A stretch of 44,550 nucleotides of DNA from CAUPWF01 sp964367685 (GTDB lineage: Bacteria > Bacillota > Clostridia > Lachnospirales > Lachnospiraceae). The stretch's first letter is position 1; every line of letters begins with the position of its first letter. The translations under genes were made by a program, and so were the position numbers. The notes beneath the pieces were generated by a model. That model searched no databases, was not told the DNA's origin, and saw only the letters and a list, made by a program, of their open reading frames with translations. Shown piece by piece: positions 32,801-36,584 of the stretch. The stretch covers positions 1 through 44,550 of the forward strand of contig CAYIYM010000018.1 of the NCBI GenBank assembly GCA_964367685.1. Direction: 5' to 3'.

Positions 32801-34082
32801 TACTGGAAATGAATATGTTCCAACATTAACTGAAGACACAAGTCATTATCTATCACAAGCACCAGAAATTACAAACATTGAATACGATAGTTTTGGTAAT
32901 ATCGAAGTTGAGTGGGAGTATTTCGCAGGTAAGGATGAAGATGATGCGTTTGCAATCGTTGTATCGAAAGATGGAATGGCAAAACGAGTACTTGAATTCC
33001 AAAAAGCTGATGATTTAGGTAGTGAAGATGACACAACATTCTCTTACATAATCGATCAAGAGCAAATTTCTGATATTACAAATGCATTTGCTACAGATGC
33101 TGAAGAATTACAATTTAGCATCGCAGTAATTGATGGTATTAATAACAGACATTTAAGAAGTTCAGACACAGTAAAACAGGTGAATAAGACTGATGACGTG
33201 ACTCCGCTAACAACTGATTTAATTCTCCAAGTAGCATCCCAAGCTTTATCGGGCAGACCATTCGGTTTATCAGGAAATCCATATGGAAGTCCTATCGTAA
33301 ACTATGCAATGACTAGAGTAGGAGATCCTTACTCTCAAGCCTTAGCTGGAACAGGAAACTACTTAGATTGTAGTTATTTAGTTATGGAAGCGAATCGTCA
33401 AGTTGGAGTGAATTTACCAAGAACTGCGGCAGCACAAGCACAATATATTGTAGAAAATAATCTACAAATTACTGCTGAAGAATTAATGCCAGGTGACTTG
33501 ATATTCTACTCTTATGCGAACAATGGAAGATATAGAAATGTATCACACGTTGCTATCTATGCTGGAAACGGCATGATGGTACATGCAGCAAATTCTAGAA
33601 AAGGTACTGTATACGAGGAAGTTAATATGAGTAATATCGATCTTTATGGTCGTACATACGCAACACCAGCAGTTGTGTTTAATCCTGAATTAGACAGCTC
33701 AGCTAATATTAGTGAGCAAGAAATCTACTTACTAGCTCAAATCATTGGGTTAGAAGCAGGTGGAACTGGTAGAGATGGTATGATAGCAGTTGGTGAAGTA
33801 ATTCGCAACCGTGTATACTCATCAACTTTCCCGAACACAATCTATGATGTGGTTTCAGCACCAAGACAATTTACAACGTTCAAAATGATTGATAACTATA
33901 CACCAACAGCCGAGCAAATTACTATCGCAAGAGAAGTAATGAGCGGAGCATCAGTTCTTAATAATTCAAATGTACTATATTTCTGTAGTACAGAATATTA
34001 TAACTCAGTGTATGGAAATGACACATTCTGGACAGGTATGGATGTAGTTGCAGAATACGGAAATACATTCTTTACTCCATAA
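14871..34082 (+). CDS. Giant modular prepilin: GLUG repeats plus NlpC/P60 and SleB-like hydrolase domains
   Basis: A single uninterrupted frame encodes 6403 residues, roughly 0.7 MDa. The N-terminus is a complete class III prepilin signal: basic leader, KKG at -3 to -1 (cleavage after Gly17), then FTLMEVVIVIAIIGII with Glu at +5. A globular region follows (to about 480). Four modules come next, each with a header resembling 'NxxHLxxM…DIxL…FxGxxDGxGHTI' and then GLUG-type repeats with GGIVG/GGIAG cores: about 640-2590, 3080-3670, 3960-4310 and 4710-5745. Between the first two lies a region with DTDGDGNID (2845-2853). Asp-rich linkers are at about 5680-5710, 5787-5815 and 5880-5910, then a possible fibronectin-like segment. 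The C-terminus holds NlpC/P60 (C6167, H6226, H6238) and a SleB-like domain (E6295). I found only about six cysteines. Reading it as an extreme modular pilin processed and surface-displayed by the neighbouring machinery is inference. Confidence 0.93.
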   Translation: MSMLFRRFSKRCSDKKGFTLMEVVIVIAIIGIISTIVTVNVGRLAKESYMRRADDTAQVVYMGLQTAMSDLKVRGEFDEVFNEDALAAGTYKVPEHAITGGTADSIAYPGVTNPDGTDMDREEQQELIDSGNIVYLPLSIDGTLNDSELIQDVLKNYIADKSIFEYTVIAEINLSNKTVRSVFYSERADEFEYGDTLAGITDEELKSRENILMREPGELDDKWQGYYGISSVGEDEGVVDLENERVDIYNDDLLVVEWAEMLPDDIESNDYDALKEVTYDVSIVNAYDSSLVYYQIEDISLYDETAPTEVPTAGITELGTYGLPIYDLYEYNDAGENGVDRANDDSNKTSFPTKTFSTSPDLSDPGTIVDLGDTEHQIAYFKETGERAGTYRLVLDSMNGVDIRTNYPNIPWDADFRVVVEGKHDGVGFQGSLAVSDESSNAYLGNQRVELTDGVSGASLADGRSARGFHVLKDFAAAISDDTPPSQKAHYEFGYSRHLKNMNYIVQDVANDGDEQEFLLTKDIDWSVQEIGQIEYLSARGDLTAGHRVTVSNTKDNISVLETDTNDLETLVPIGQNADGTNVPFEGRITSGLMRDTNGNVVVLESGTPRHESYTINNLKIAGEVAADGVTSNVVTIESENYIGNNIGLFSNVGEAGTIENLTIAGVAALGTENVGAFAGEVSGRVENLTVVKNSTPNAHSSMTIDSTTGLYQLQTYNGTEFTPSEYADTTARIEFKGNTVQAVATGTEGGINAGGLFGIVRDEGPDNDEENRAQIENIANGTKFINRSDGLLNNDEKLTQNPTGGVATADSLNGIAVEASQVAGGIAGKLSKDVDLKQVVNTGSVTVIDGYAGGVAGIVEHNVDFIGYDEVNAPSAEGKIDEELELMTKQLEELKLPESELDMDDTDKLKELTSTVVRVYDHEYNNNPVQLVFAADAANYGDISAKYQAGGIYGAAVYPTDETYPDTARVTVTDVANEGSVSVSNSYAGGIIGIAEEGRLQLENVRNRAEVQALGAHSTVELENLSELEEAAGVGIAGGIVGVLGEKSIIAGATVQDTYSEHSVFGTSTEVGNADIFAKNNAGGIAGILTDDASIQLLNDEVDGADYVRSVVNTMNVKTEIDNAGGLVGYMTDNTVVNPTVDEVGETAMYATAFVDANNANAGGIVGKIDSKDVVLSNAFAQKDLSIDINTNDDEDTVTNLNPVVSAGNNAGGIVGNIDANNDGKIIQYTGKFVRDAIMDDVTANSIDVVARENNAGGIAGVSQEYLANLTNKGNITAKNNAGGIVGLIGVDEKEVGMFDKTETFIDHCVNTGLVKATNENSGGIAGYVEANTGIVLNSTNTGRIESENNSGGVVGQLEGNNQILTTAEDTEFFKADGLSNIGQVKAYGEASGGIVGLVNAELATDTVKAEEVLIQNLKNNSYVTADDKFAGGIAGKIQGSVTITNEDDVVERFIINNETNAAGFYKSKSHIGGIVGGASGETTLTDLYNVADVGEDIKNNPSSNYSGGILGGYYVNEEDGYNHATPIISADPNHVELMFEHGVYHNEGDIAASTHSGGILGGSDTLVTTDKFHHEVKDMYNSGEVSAVNIAGGLVGILRNGTVDNGETILLDVKDDEGNRIDTYSNVGTIKGSATNSSKFGGIVGEAVGKEGYTSVVTNVFNSGTVENAGYRLGGIVGSLQNSHLVYDTDTVEQLLEVDMRTNVGDIISTGSGAEHIGGIIGHAYLVDISGLEDGTTATVNDVYNAGAVTSTHSYGTSYMGGIIGYANGVTLTYSEQLFEASEKDLTQFIFANEGTVSGKINATTGALSPAGFYVGGLIGRAELSIIENGFNSGIEGYEEAIYGEAYAKVPQIYGLSRTGGLIGEAKTVEIKYSDGIEENIRTIEDYPSSNVANIKSVHHYAGGILGYGTDRVGLQNVYNGGTVSGSSYSIGGIVGELWQTTADNHLALEFEDPIKQNIDLENTDIVSINHKDMLTQTGGLDASYIAYDTVTEGRYSSEPKPSVEAFVEGPFISGRYNVGGIVGRALSTNRGDTTTLQIENAFSGGGEDGNLGVYASQSNAGGITGMADYADIIYTLDLNGAPAFADLTEESDKQTYYSTFNPVFNTAEVRSNPYVIPGTDEPLNLVPNSASVTVGPESKKKVTTEKLDDYEDTNISMATHNATVHHYSNAGGIVGYSVGGSIQRVYGVTGEVDTLTNVGGIVGFANQTLIKQVMRNEEADILLPTTYEVGATTGATLTQRGSGKVGGIVGQANKAEIYDVRNLVAVEGRSNVGGILGYDLGGTDITLAHNSNAVIGTAIEKTDFGIGIYDDVDVDKYAGVYDNTARAGSQIGGIVGHATTTTDITMAKTDTRISNNFSDLELEVAEDGTISDKWKKGGNTVTSPYPLADGSAESEQISMVSGVRDVGGITGYSGNVNYSINTGYVTGNERVGGISGQGYRITNVYNTGNVDGNNGWNYATIQPDAAYYNATSIGGVTGQLGSNPKIAYNAYSIVEEGSYIQNAYNASQIVEGSSHIGGIAGVAFAPIDTSYNQSIVSAFEGGNTGGFIGGIVGILGQDELKNGKSQMTISNSYNVGQIVGTSYTGGLVGTLELLSSIIETPKIINSYYLTDDKIQFYNQYENKIEHSINSKISGITIAEYTSEDSLAVFFDEIEPAPGATDDFGKLGERKYEQTINKFALDESPAAGIVATGDEHLVTPLNGELGSLSPITAIAPNSTKLVSTARVPFEYNAEDDIDALVDYRFPHLDFSRSGIDSAAIKIDGTFSSELDGYNQSFISINEVSISEHYEYWSTKTETYHPITVEYAEGDDIHNVEVSNYRADNYPVNRFSDETITFKTTLTDTDGDGNIDYPDYLTINVYDGHSRGEYTYDNETFINRIYPKYSAKSYYLVELETYKKETGLTDAVANVDLDPTSPDGAYVYYTRDGEVLPELSDRVQISGNITADGNEISYVLDSIEMQSYLAASSGYFTAEVVSTEAAESVDGTIGTTPPVDEDKKSTYTVSRMFNFHFSNNDINEEHNNDIVTKKIADGDTDFFDDLDNLYHKTEGTVALGSSSVNEAGEYVVRNELRIANERHFYNMNQGDSLGNASSNMILPYLNYSYILTNDLTLSGNIHKNEHNGFVVGQGLTEMFRFTGSLDGAGHTIDGLKVNRVTYPGTKVSGTVNSNLAGMPSADYGLFYDISGGVVKNLIIGENSEIIGGRVAGLAYHTSNGRTTLIPAGADKYTTVFDDKSNPFEENVAPALTGEIGTTAIISNVDVHADVTGSEVGGVVFNTARRYQSTEEFYEHQGSGFATAPGDLIPQVLRMTDVEYFGEAKASYGRDGVMDSLAAGIVAQSGGFVKTDDIHVSNNDQLLDLRAAAPALITLTDVRTNEEAMIESDYISSGILGVTLSNTGIGGSTQSQVIITDATNNAHVIAKKEATGIAHGIVIASFEEGFANLSNPGVYKASPTTAGSFTIKDTVNNGTVEIKDAIKHGMASGIAHQVTAISGVKNTGEIIGDYASGITSYGMAQLEMTNVINSGKVVGTYMAGGIVAAPAIVSPLVEDIDAAGDELPIGSPGFVWEENRVDIKNAFNTGMVVVKTNVDTNMAEHNSYAGGIIGYLPSSDTETNLVDMNGVDPMPDKSSVSSTYNIGEVRYEGGKAGSELQHANLGGIVGGGLNFETSIQNSYNLSDADLKSAEDKSPFNYNLPVVGTARYGANVTNFSYNDKINLTILGDNWAESTDANYPYPMFKEWNLSESQAPEVDDMPYTVEHNAEKGKSVNSTITYNDSSFEYAINIDGGFANNKSYEVRVYDGDALSTDYAAKVIQTYEINNGVITSGDRSFQTGPVSSVSTETVSNFDEKIKIESVVPGTRTGYHYDSEGEVDNIADTVRLSSNKLVITPKEAARWYMPNHGFYTVIVLDKSSEYSVSVDHISERFQAQFGGEEADGSTIKSATYDPEGNSKTLYPYAGGGDDYIVTNEYSILALTTSGVAENATTNRIYRQIEDITVNEDMYSIFKFDGSYIGDDMDGTKPLITRADGDAGFVFYLGSGASLTNFTLDVNAVEGEFKDPYKPGGLPVADSPMRNIGKYPEAAYYAGNAAIVADYAESNTTINGVTTTGDVELISAQLLNHMGNDPFLIGEREDKETKKTNVFAGIVAVALEGVTVNNTENNTNITTQITEKEYEVVVDPFEGFPGYQETFEYEVGSDTKLQIAGVAGLVDKGSKLVSVSNNGVLKGSEDKHAAGLAIELRCTSSIENSFNSGEIQVDSADASGLVYYVGEAATVKNSYNSGKIQASPETEADVEGFTSGLFGSVEPSATGVRFDNLYNSGELSSANRYAIANVNEAIQTELSGEAYYFEDEKLYWMDSTAIPGYEEELSAFDFDATGLPAHDAEVEEDEEKLPPIYKGFANRPLKSFAFGEEAATEEDYQFSYDMEEIPTNFTDAGTWKILTTDDGAHLTNDYSLGYGVDYGDDEYGLPQLVNNAHGTREEHNFPIFVGYPEAVNQAPYEEAGLGDGMPKYVTIEDDVNAQINTSEIFRDTISLDLQNANESDSYTIGIFKEDATLGEDAIELDGAVGDAVDTIQINQVYVEFKNLVAGSTESESLAKASDANNLQYTKPVYTEHGVFYYEIEETDDFDGLKALFLSKEPNASGRFEVAINNNLLDKLEALDGTAGEVYYSATIMEYVQPGSDETDVDSFYGKFSPHFANAVTDQASAWMYGSETNPYEIHTKRNLSHISDGEMVADIDTGEEAFVPNAHYIESNYKQTKDVILRDHKTVSTAIAEAEGVAESNFDLWSMQGIGTEENPFAGTYIADAGKSIKDRIDSNGDRYGLFDYAGSDARIENITYELPEVDFTVPTGVSALVVENSEAELNNLAIHVPKNNKKAIVNLEDKGTFGLLVGNMTGGTMNVDKVDALPTMTGHDVHLALNTAKNDAITGTVGGIIGSVVVDRDLEFNNLTSHVSIISNGTIYNSSVAGTFGGIIGSLTSNPSSSAIEKPEVTLNNVVSKGDLENFGLKLNVAESAHFGGTVGAVNDLSLAINGLNSSTTAYFNTLMATKDMNVGSVIGTLNDSDYNMNNLKDSSRLSVGHSSNVMNKDYNVALGGIIGRASDSTVVMTEGTNSVTGTSSVTNTFVMSSKDIPPSLQLGGLIGIAEDTELEIDNLSVNRALSASSRDLGFKNSNIGGLVGSIHANEDSNLNPSFKNVTVAGVINTSYLHEVASVGGVIGSVTKANTPGTSMNLTLENVAANTVETLKNTKSSSAYNGRYGGVLGSTSIDSIDMNNVKASGNLTLTSTSTIGEQSVGGVIGHISNEGTASYSLNGVMNTGAINIGTANNSSIGGVIGKVHNNGIMTQDLNHLENQGALNIGTSYETSIGALIGSIENEKDLKETATSMKNSGAITVQNAKSNTSIAGIIGEITVADGATTTTSFSLNNVAEGANVSNTGAITVSETSPVSGSDSTNVTIGGLFGIMNNESDTPNILGVTDKSLSNTGNITINNSKENAFVGGLFGKVKSFEIYYPSSVTNTGNIAITSIEKDPMPAGKDVVVGGIVGTAVNSDIAFKGQLTGELTTGTSTLGNSGNIDVTLVETADEATLKAAGGIGTVIDSMVYIDGFRNTGNINVSGKSNNTVVTIAGIIAEATDTLTTPNATPEKLLAVVNSLNAGTISTAGLEDTNIVEETPVEPSPEPGDDDGEDDSDDDGDDTDDSDDDDVIVRSSKDIAAGIVGRTDLQDGLSILYSQNAGVVEAANASGIIHEVMNVPAVVPSLADDRLFEVKYNINMAPINITSNEADDDSTDDDDSDDSSSPDAGDTGETPEDDTNSNVITKGYGITSTVELPVYATEDGVEYNGIPLILEADEEAPVPFRYFNISLESMARGQEEPKTEEESDGDDTDDSDDAVDSGDGDDSDDSTPEDRVHLDYFNDSLQIRLADLQSETRIEELSNWNATGENIIGDTGFWNMTDITEIEGMEAMGAIFLPTITGNEYVPTLTEDTSHYLSQAPEITNIEYDSFGNIEVEWEYFAGKDEDDAFAIVVSKDGMAKRVLEFQKADDLGSEDDTTFSYIIDQEQISDITNAFATDAEELQFSIAVIDGINNRHLRSSDTVKQVNKTDDVTPLTTDLILQVASQALSGRPFGLSGNPYGSPIVNYAMTRVGDPYSQALAGTGNYLDCSYLVMEANRQVGVNLPRTAAAQAQYIVENNLQITAEELMPGDLIFYSYANNGRYRNVSHVAIYAGNGMMVHAANSRKGTVYEEVNMSNIDLYGRTYATPAVVFNPELDSSANISEQEIYLLAQIIGLEAGGTGRDGMIAVGEVIRNRVYSSTFPNTIYDVVSAPRQFTTFKMIDNYTPTAEQITIAREVMSGASVLNNSNVLYFCSTEYYNSVYGNDTFWTGMDVVAEYGNTFFTP
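16790..22650 (+). repeat. GLUG-type repeat block 1 of the giant gene
   Basis: About forty degenerate repeats of 35-60 codons share a core such as NAGGIVG, VGGIVG or SGGILG, usually followed one strand later by V-x-N-x-G-x-V. The pattern is that of GLUG / IgA-peptidase-associated beta-solenoid repeats known from large adhesins. The header lies at about 16340-16740. At the DNA level the shared core is GG(T/A)GG(T/A)AT(T/C)GT. Confidence 0.85.
24400..25870 (+). repeat. GLUG-type repeat block 2 of the giant gene
   Basis: About ten repeats with cores such as VGGVVF, SSGILG, MAGGIVA, YAGGIIG and LGGIVGG. They follow a clear header at about 24080-24330 (ELRIANERHFYNMN…FTGSLDGAGHTIDGLKV). Confidence 0.75.
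27290..27800 (+). repeat. GLUG-type repeat block 3 of the giant gene
   Basis: A short block of about five repeats (FAGIVAV, IAGVAGL, AAGLAIE, ASGLVYY, TSGLFGS), with SFNSGEI and SYNSGKI between them. A header-like region lies at about 26750-27010. Confidence 0.65.
29520..32110 (+). repeat. GLUG-type repeat block 4 of the giant gene
   Basis: About twenty repeats with cores such as VGGIIGS, LGGLIGI, VGGVIGH, IAGIIGE and VGGLFGK. They follow a header at about 28990-29290 (GSETNPYEIHTKRNLSHIS…IGTEENPFAGTYI). The block differs from block 1 in being rich in Asn, Ser and Thr with few acidic residues. Confidence 0.8.
33280..33690 (+). other. NlpC/P60 peptidase domain within the giant protein
   Basis: Residues about 6137-6273 show the NlpC/P60 order. 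NYLDCSYLVMEANRQVG contains the nucleophile C6167; MPGDLIFYS is the conserved strand; SHVAIYAGNGMMVHAAN contains H6226 and the third polar residue H6238. The family cleaves peptide cross-bridges of peptidoglycan, usually the gamma-D-Glu to diamino acid bond. All three catalytic positions are present, so the domain is probably active. Confidence 0.85.
33705..34079 (+). other. SleB-like cell wall hydrolase domain at the C-terminus of the giant protein
   Basis: Residues about 6279-6403 match the Hydrolase_2 (SleB/CwlJ) pattern. IYLLAQIIGLEAGGTGRDG carries the likely catalytic Glu at 6295; MIAVGEVIRNRVYSSTFPNTIYDVV is the family core; then PRQFTTF, ending near the last residue. Members are spore-cortex-lytic or peptidoglycan hydrolases. 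In combination with NlpC/P60 it suggests attack on both glycan and peptide parts of the wall. Confidence 0.85.
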
Positions 34083-34147
34083 GTAAGAACGAATCGAGTA
34101 ATAAACAAGAAGGGATTGTCAGAAAATCAGACAACCTAACTAATGAG

Positions 34148-34184
34148 AGAAGGAGAAAAACTCAACTAGAGTTTTTCTCCTTCT
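34148..34184 (+). terminator. Rho-independent terminator after the giant gene
   Basis: A perfect 16-bp stem, AGAAGGAGAAAAACTC (34148-34163) with its exact complement at 34169-34184, encloses a five-base loop. TACTTTATT follows. It lies 66 bases after the stop codon. Confidence 0.9.
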
Positions 34185-34195
34185 TACTTTATTGC

Positions 34196-34224
34196 TTTAC
34201 ATTTACACGATTTGATACTATAAT
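34196..34224 (+). promoter_or_regulatory. Sigma-A promoter for the glmS ribozyme and glmS
   Basis: TTTACA (34196-34201) and TATAAT (34219-34224) are separated by 17 bases, a near-consensus housekeeping promoter placed about 90 bases upstream of the ribozyme cleavage site. Confidence 0.8.
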
Positions 34225-34284
34225 GGTCAAGTACATTGAAAAACAAATATGTTAAATTACTATACACACATAAGCAATACCTTT

Positions 34285-34475
34285 TGGGGATACAAATTCG
34301 GAAGTTTGTATTCCACTAAAGCGCCATGAGCCTATCGAAAACGATAGGACGACGAGGTAAAGGGTTATCGAATATTCGGCGGATGCCCTTTCGTGTGGCT
34401 TCTCACGCGAAACATGGAAACAAATATGCAGGTAACTGCAAAACAAAGTGACATGAGAGAAGCAAATTCGAATAC
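34285..34475 (+). ncRNA. glmS ribozyme: glmS glucosamine-6-phosphate riboswitch/ribozyme
   Basis: The conserved core is unmistakable: AAAGCGCC at the cleavage site, GACGACGAGG, then GGGTTATCGAATATTCGGCG and GATGCCC. The 3' part has GCAGGTAACTGC and AAACAAAGTGACATGAG. By comparison with known ribozymes, self-cleavage occurs between A34320 and G34321. Glucosamine-6-phosphate acts as cofactor for cutting, and the cut mRNA is then degraded, giving feedback on the gene directly downstream. A small hairpin (TACAAA…TTTGTA, 34291-34310) lies just upstream of the cut. The outer limits are approximate. Confidence 0.95.
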
Positions 34476-34546
34476 TTTTGGTCTATATTATACAAGAGAA
34501 GAGTTGAGAATTTTGAAATTACTAAAAATAGAAAGAGGAATTCATT

Positions 34547-36379
34547 ATGTGTGGAATTATAGGATATGTTGGAAAAAATAAGGTTGAGAATTTATTATTA
34601 GAATCATTAGAGTTATTAGAATATCGTGGATATGATAGCGCTGGAATTGCTGTAGTCAATGAAGAGACGAAGGAAACATTTGTAAGGAAATGCACAGGTC
34701 GTGTAAGTGATCTAATGGAAGTTTGTAAGACAGATGGTACAGAAGGAAATTGTGGAATTGGTCATACTAGATGGGCGACACATGGTGGAGTTACTAGTGT
34801 CAATGCACATCCCCACCAATGTGGAAAGGTTACTTTGGTACATAATGGTATTGTGGAGAATTACAAAGAGTTGATCGATAGATATGAATTCGATATGGTT
34901 TCTGAAACAGATACAGAAGTTGTTGCAGCTTGCATTAATAGATATTACGACGGCAATCCACGAGAAGCAATTAGAAAAGCAGTTAGACGATTAAAAGGAA
35001 CATTTGCTCTGGTAGTTATGTTTGAAGATATCCCAGGGGTGATTTATTCTATTCGTTTAGTAAGCCCAATTATTGTAGGATGTGCCAAGGAAGGGAATTT
35101 ACTTGCTTCTGATATTATAGCTATTAGTCCACATTCAAAGAAGTATTTTGTAGCTCCAGAGCTTCATGTAACAGAACTAAGAGAAGATGGGATTGTAATC
35201 TATGACGCAAATGATAATGTAGTTGAGCCTCAGTATCAAGAAATTGATTGGGATACTGCTCAAGATGGCAAATGTGGCTATCCTTTCTATATGGAGAAGG
35301 AAATCATGGAGCAACCAGATGCTATTCAAAGAACAATTGACCCAAGAATTGTAGATGGATTGGTTGATTTCACGGAAGATAATATACCAGATGATTTACT
35401 TATTGATTGTAAGAGAATTTGTATCATTGGTTGCGGAACAGCGATGCACACAGGACTTGTTGCCAAGAGCTTAATTCAATCAACAATTGGCATCCATGTA
35501 GATGTCCAAGTGGCTTCTGAATTCATTTATACAGAGCCGGTTATTGAAGAGGGAACTTTAGTGATGGCAGTTTCTCAATCAGGTGAGACTATTGATACTT
35601 TAGAAGCGTTAAAGCACGCAAAATCGAAGGGTGCTAAGACTCTTTCTATTGTTAATGTAAGGGAGACTTCCATTGCGCGTACAAGTGATCATGTCCTTTA
35701 TACTTATGCAGGTCCAGAGATTGCAGTAGCAAGTACGAAGGCTTATACAACCCAAATTGCAGTGTTCTATCTGTTAGTTTGTAAAATGGCATCACTTCGT
35801 GGATTAATGAGCAAGCAAGAAGCAAGGGAGTATATCGAAAAAATTCAAGAAATCCCTACTGCAGTAAGTAAAATTTTAGAAGACAAAAATGAGATTCACA
35901 AAGTTGCTAGATCAATTGTAGATGCGAAGGACGCATTTATGATTGGACGTGGGATGGATTACTCTGCACTTCTAGAAGCTTCATTAAAGTTAAAGGAAGT
36001 AGCCTATGTGCACTCAGAGGCTTATGCATCGGGCGAATTAAAGCATGGAACAATTGCACTTGTAACTGAGGGAACACCAATTATTGCACTTGTAACACAG
36101 AGTAAGTTGCGCTTAAAAGAAATGTTAAACATCAAAGAAGTTCAATCACGCGGCGCTAGAATTATCGCTTTCGTGAAGGAGGAATTCTTATCTTTAGAGG
36201 GTGCAGGTGACTCAGACAATGATTTTGATACTTGCTATAAATTACCGAATTTAGATGATGCATTTATGTTAATACCTGCATCAGTGGCATTGCAATTTCT
36301 AGCATATTATACATCTGCAGATCGAGGGCTTGATGTAGATAAGCCTAGAAACTTAGCCAAGGTAGTAACAGTAGAATAG
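34547..36379 (+). CDS. glmS: Glutamine--fructose-6-phosphate aminotransferase GlmS
   Basis: This 610-residue cytoplasmic enzyme makes glucosamine-6-phosphate from fructose-6-phosphate and glutamine, the first step toward UDP-GlcNAc and peptidoglycan. The start MCGIIGYVG gives the N-terminal nucleophile Cys after Met removal. The glutaminase domain covers about 2-220 (LEYRGYDSAGIAV, GIGHTRWATHGGV, NGIVENY). Two SIS isomerase domains follow: about 285-420 (IIGCGTAMHTGL, VMAVSQSGETIDT, ASTKAYTTQIA) and about 455-600 (GRGMDYSALLEASLKLKEVAY, ELKHGTIALV). It ends in LAKVVTVE, carrying the conserved C-terminal Lys. Length is typical. AGAGGAA precedes ATG 34547. Its level is controlled by the ribozyme upstream. 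Confidence 0.98.
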   Translation: MCGIIGYVGKNKVENLLLESLELLEYRGYDSAGIAVVNEETKETFVRKCTGRVSDLMEVCKTDGTEGNCGIGHTRWATHGGVTSVNAHPHQCGKVTLVHNGIVENYKELIDRYEFDMVSETDTEVVAACINRYYDGNPREAIRKAVRRLKGTFALVVMFEDIPGVIYSIRLVSPIIVGCAKEGNLLASDIIAISPHSKKYFVAPELHVTELREDGIVIYDANDNVVEPQYQEIDWDTAQDGKCGYPFYMEKEIMEQPDAIQRTIDPRIVDGLVDFTEDNIPDDLLIDCKRICIIGCGTAMHTGLVAKSLIQSTIGIHVDVQVASEFIYTEPVIEEGTLVMAVSQSGETIDTLEALKHAKSKGAKTLSIVNVRETSIARTSDHVLYTYAGPEIAVASTKAYTTQIAVFYLLVCKMASLRGLMSKQEAREYIEKIQEIPTAVSKILEDKNEIHKVARSIVDAKDAFMIGRGMDYSALLEASLKLKEVAYVHSEAYASGELKHGTIALVTEGTPIIALVTQSKLRLKEMLNIKEVQSRGARIIAFVKEEFLSLEGAGDSDNDFDTCYKLPNLDDAFMLIPASVALQFLAYYTSADRGLDVDKPRNLAKVVTVE

Positions 36380-36463
36380 ATTAGAATCGGTGTGTATAGG
36401 AATATAACATAGAAATGTACAAGTTATAGAAAATGATAGAAGTAGAATAGAATTATTAATAGA

Positions 36464-36518
36464 AGAACCGAAAAAGAATCGAGAGAATGCATTTTTGCCT
36501 TTCTTTTGGTTCTTTTTT
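36464..36518 (+). terminator. Rho-independent terminator after glmS
   Basis: AGAACCGAAAAAGA pairs imperfectly with TTCTTTTGGTTCT (ending at 36513), followed by TTTTT. It is about 85 bases after the glmS stop. Confidence 0.75.
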
Positions 36519-36541
36519 GTATTTGCATTCCATTAAAGATA

Positions 36542-36550
36542 TGCTATGAT
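36542..36550 (+). promoter_or_regulatory. Extended -10 promoter for the DUF1653-MazG gene
   Basis: TGCTATGAT is an extended -10 with one mismatch. TTGCAT at 36523-36528 lies 16 bases upstream of the hexamer as a -35. The start codon follows 34 bases later. Confidence 0.55.
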
Positions 36551-36584
36551 GTTACATATAGAAATTAGGAAAGCGAGAGAATAA

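Noticed and set aside
14871..34082. The giant gene as a type I-secreted RTX or Sec-exported adhesin
   Set aside because: There is no RTX nonapeptide array, no Sec signal peptidase site and no LPXTG anchor. The N-terminus is a full prepilin signal, and pilus genes are adjacent.
34393..34581. A 62-residue plus-strand frame between the ribozyme and glmS
   Set aside because: It overlaps the ribozyme 3' part and the glmS start in another frame, and has no ribosome binding site.
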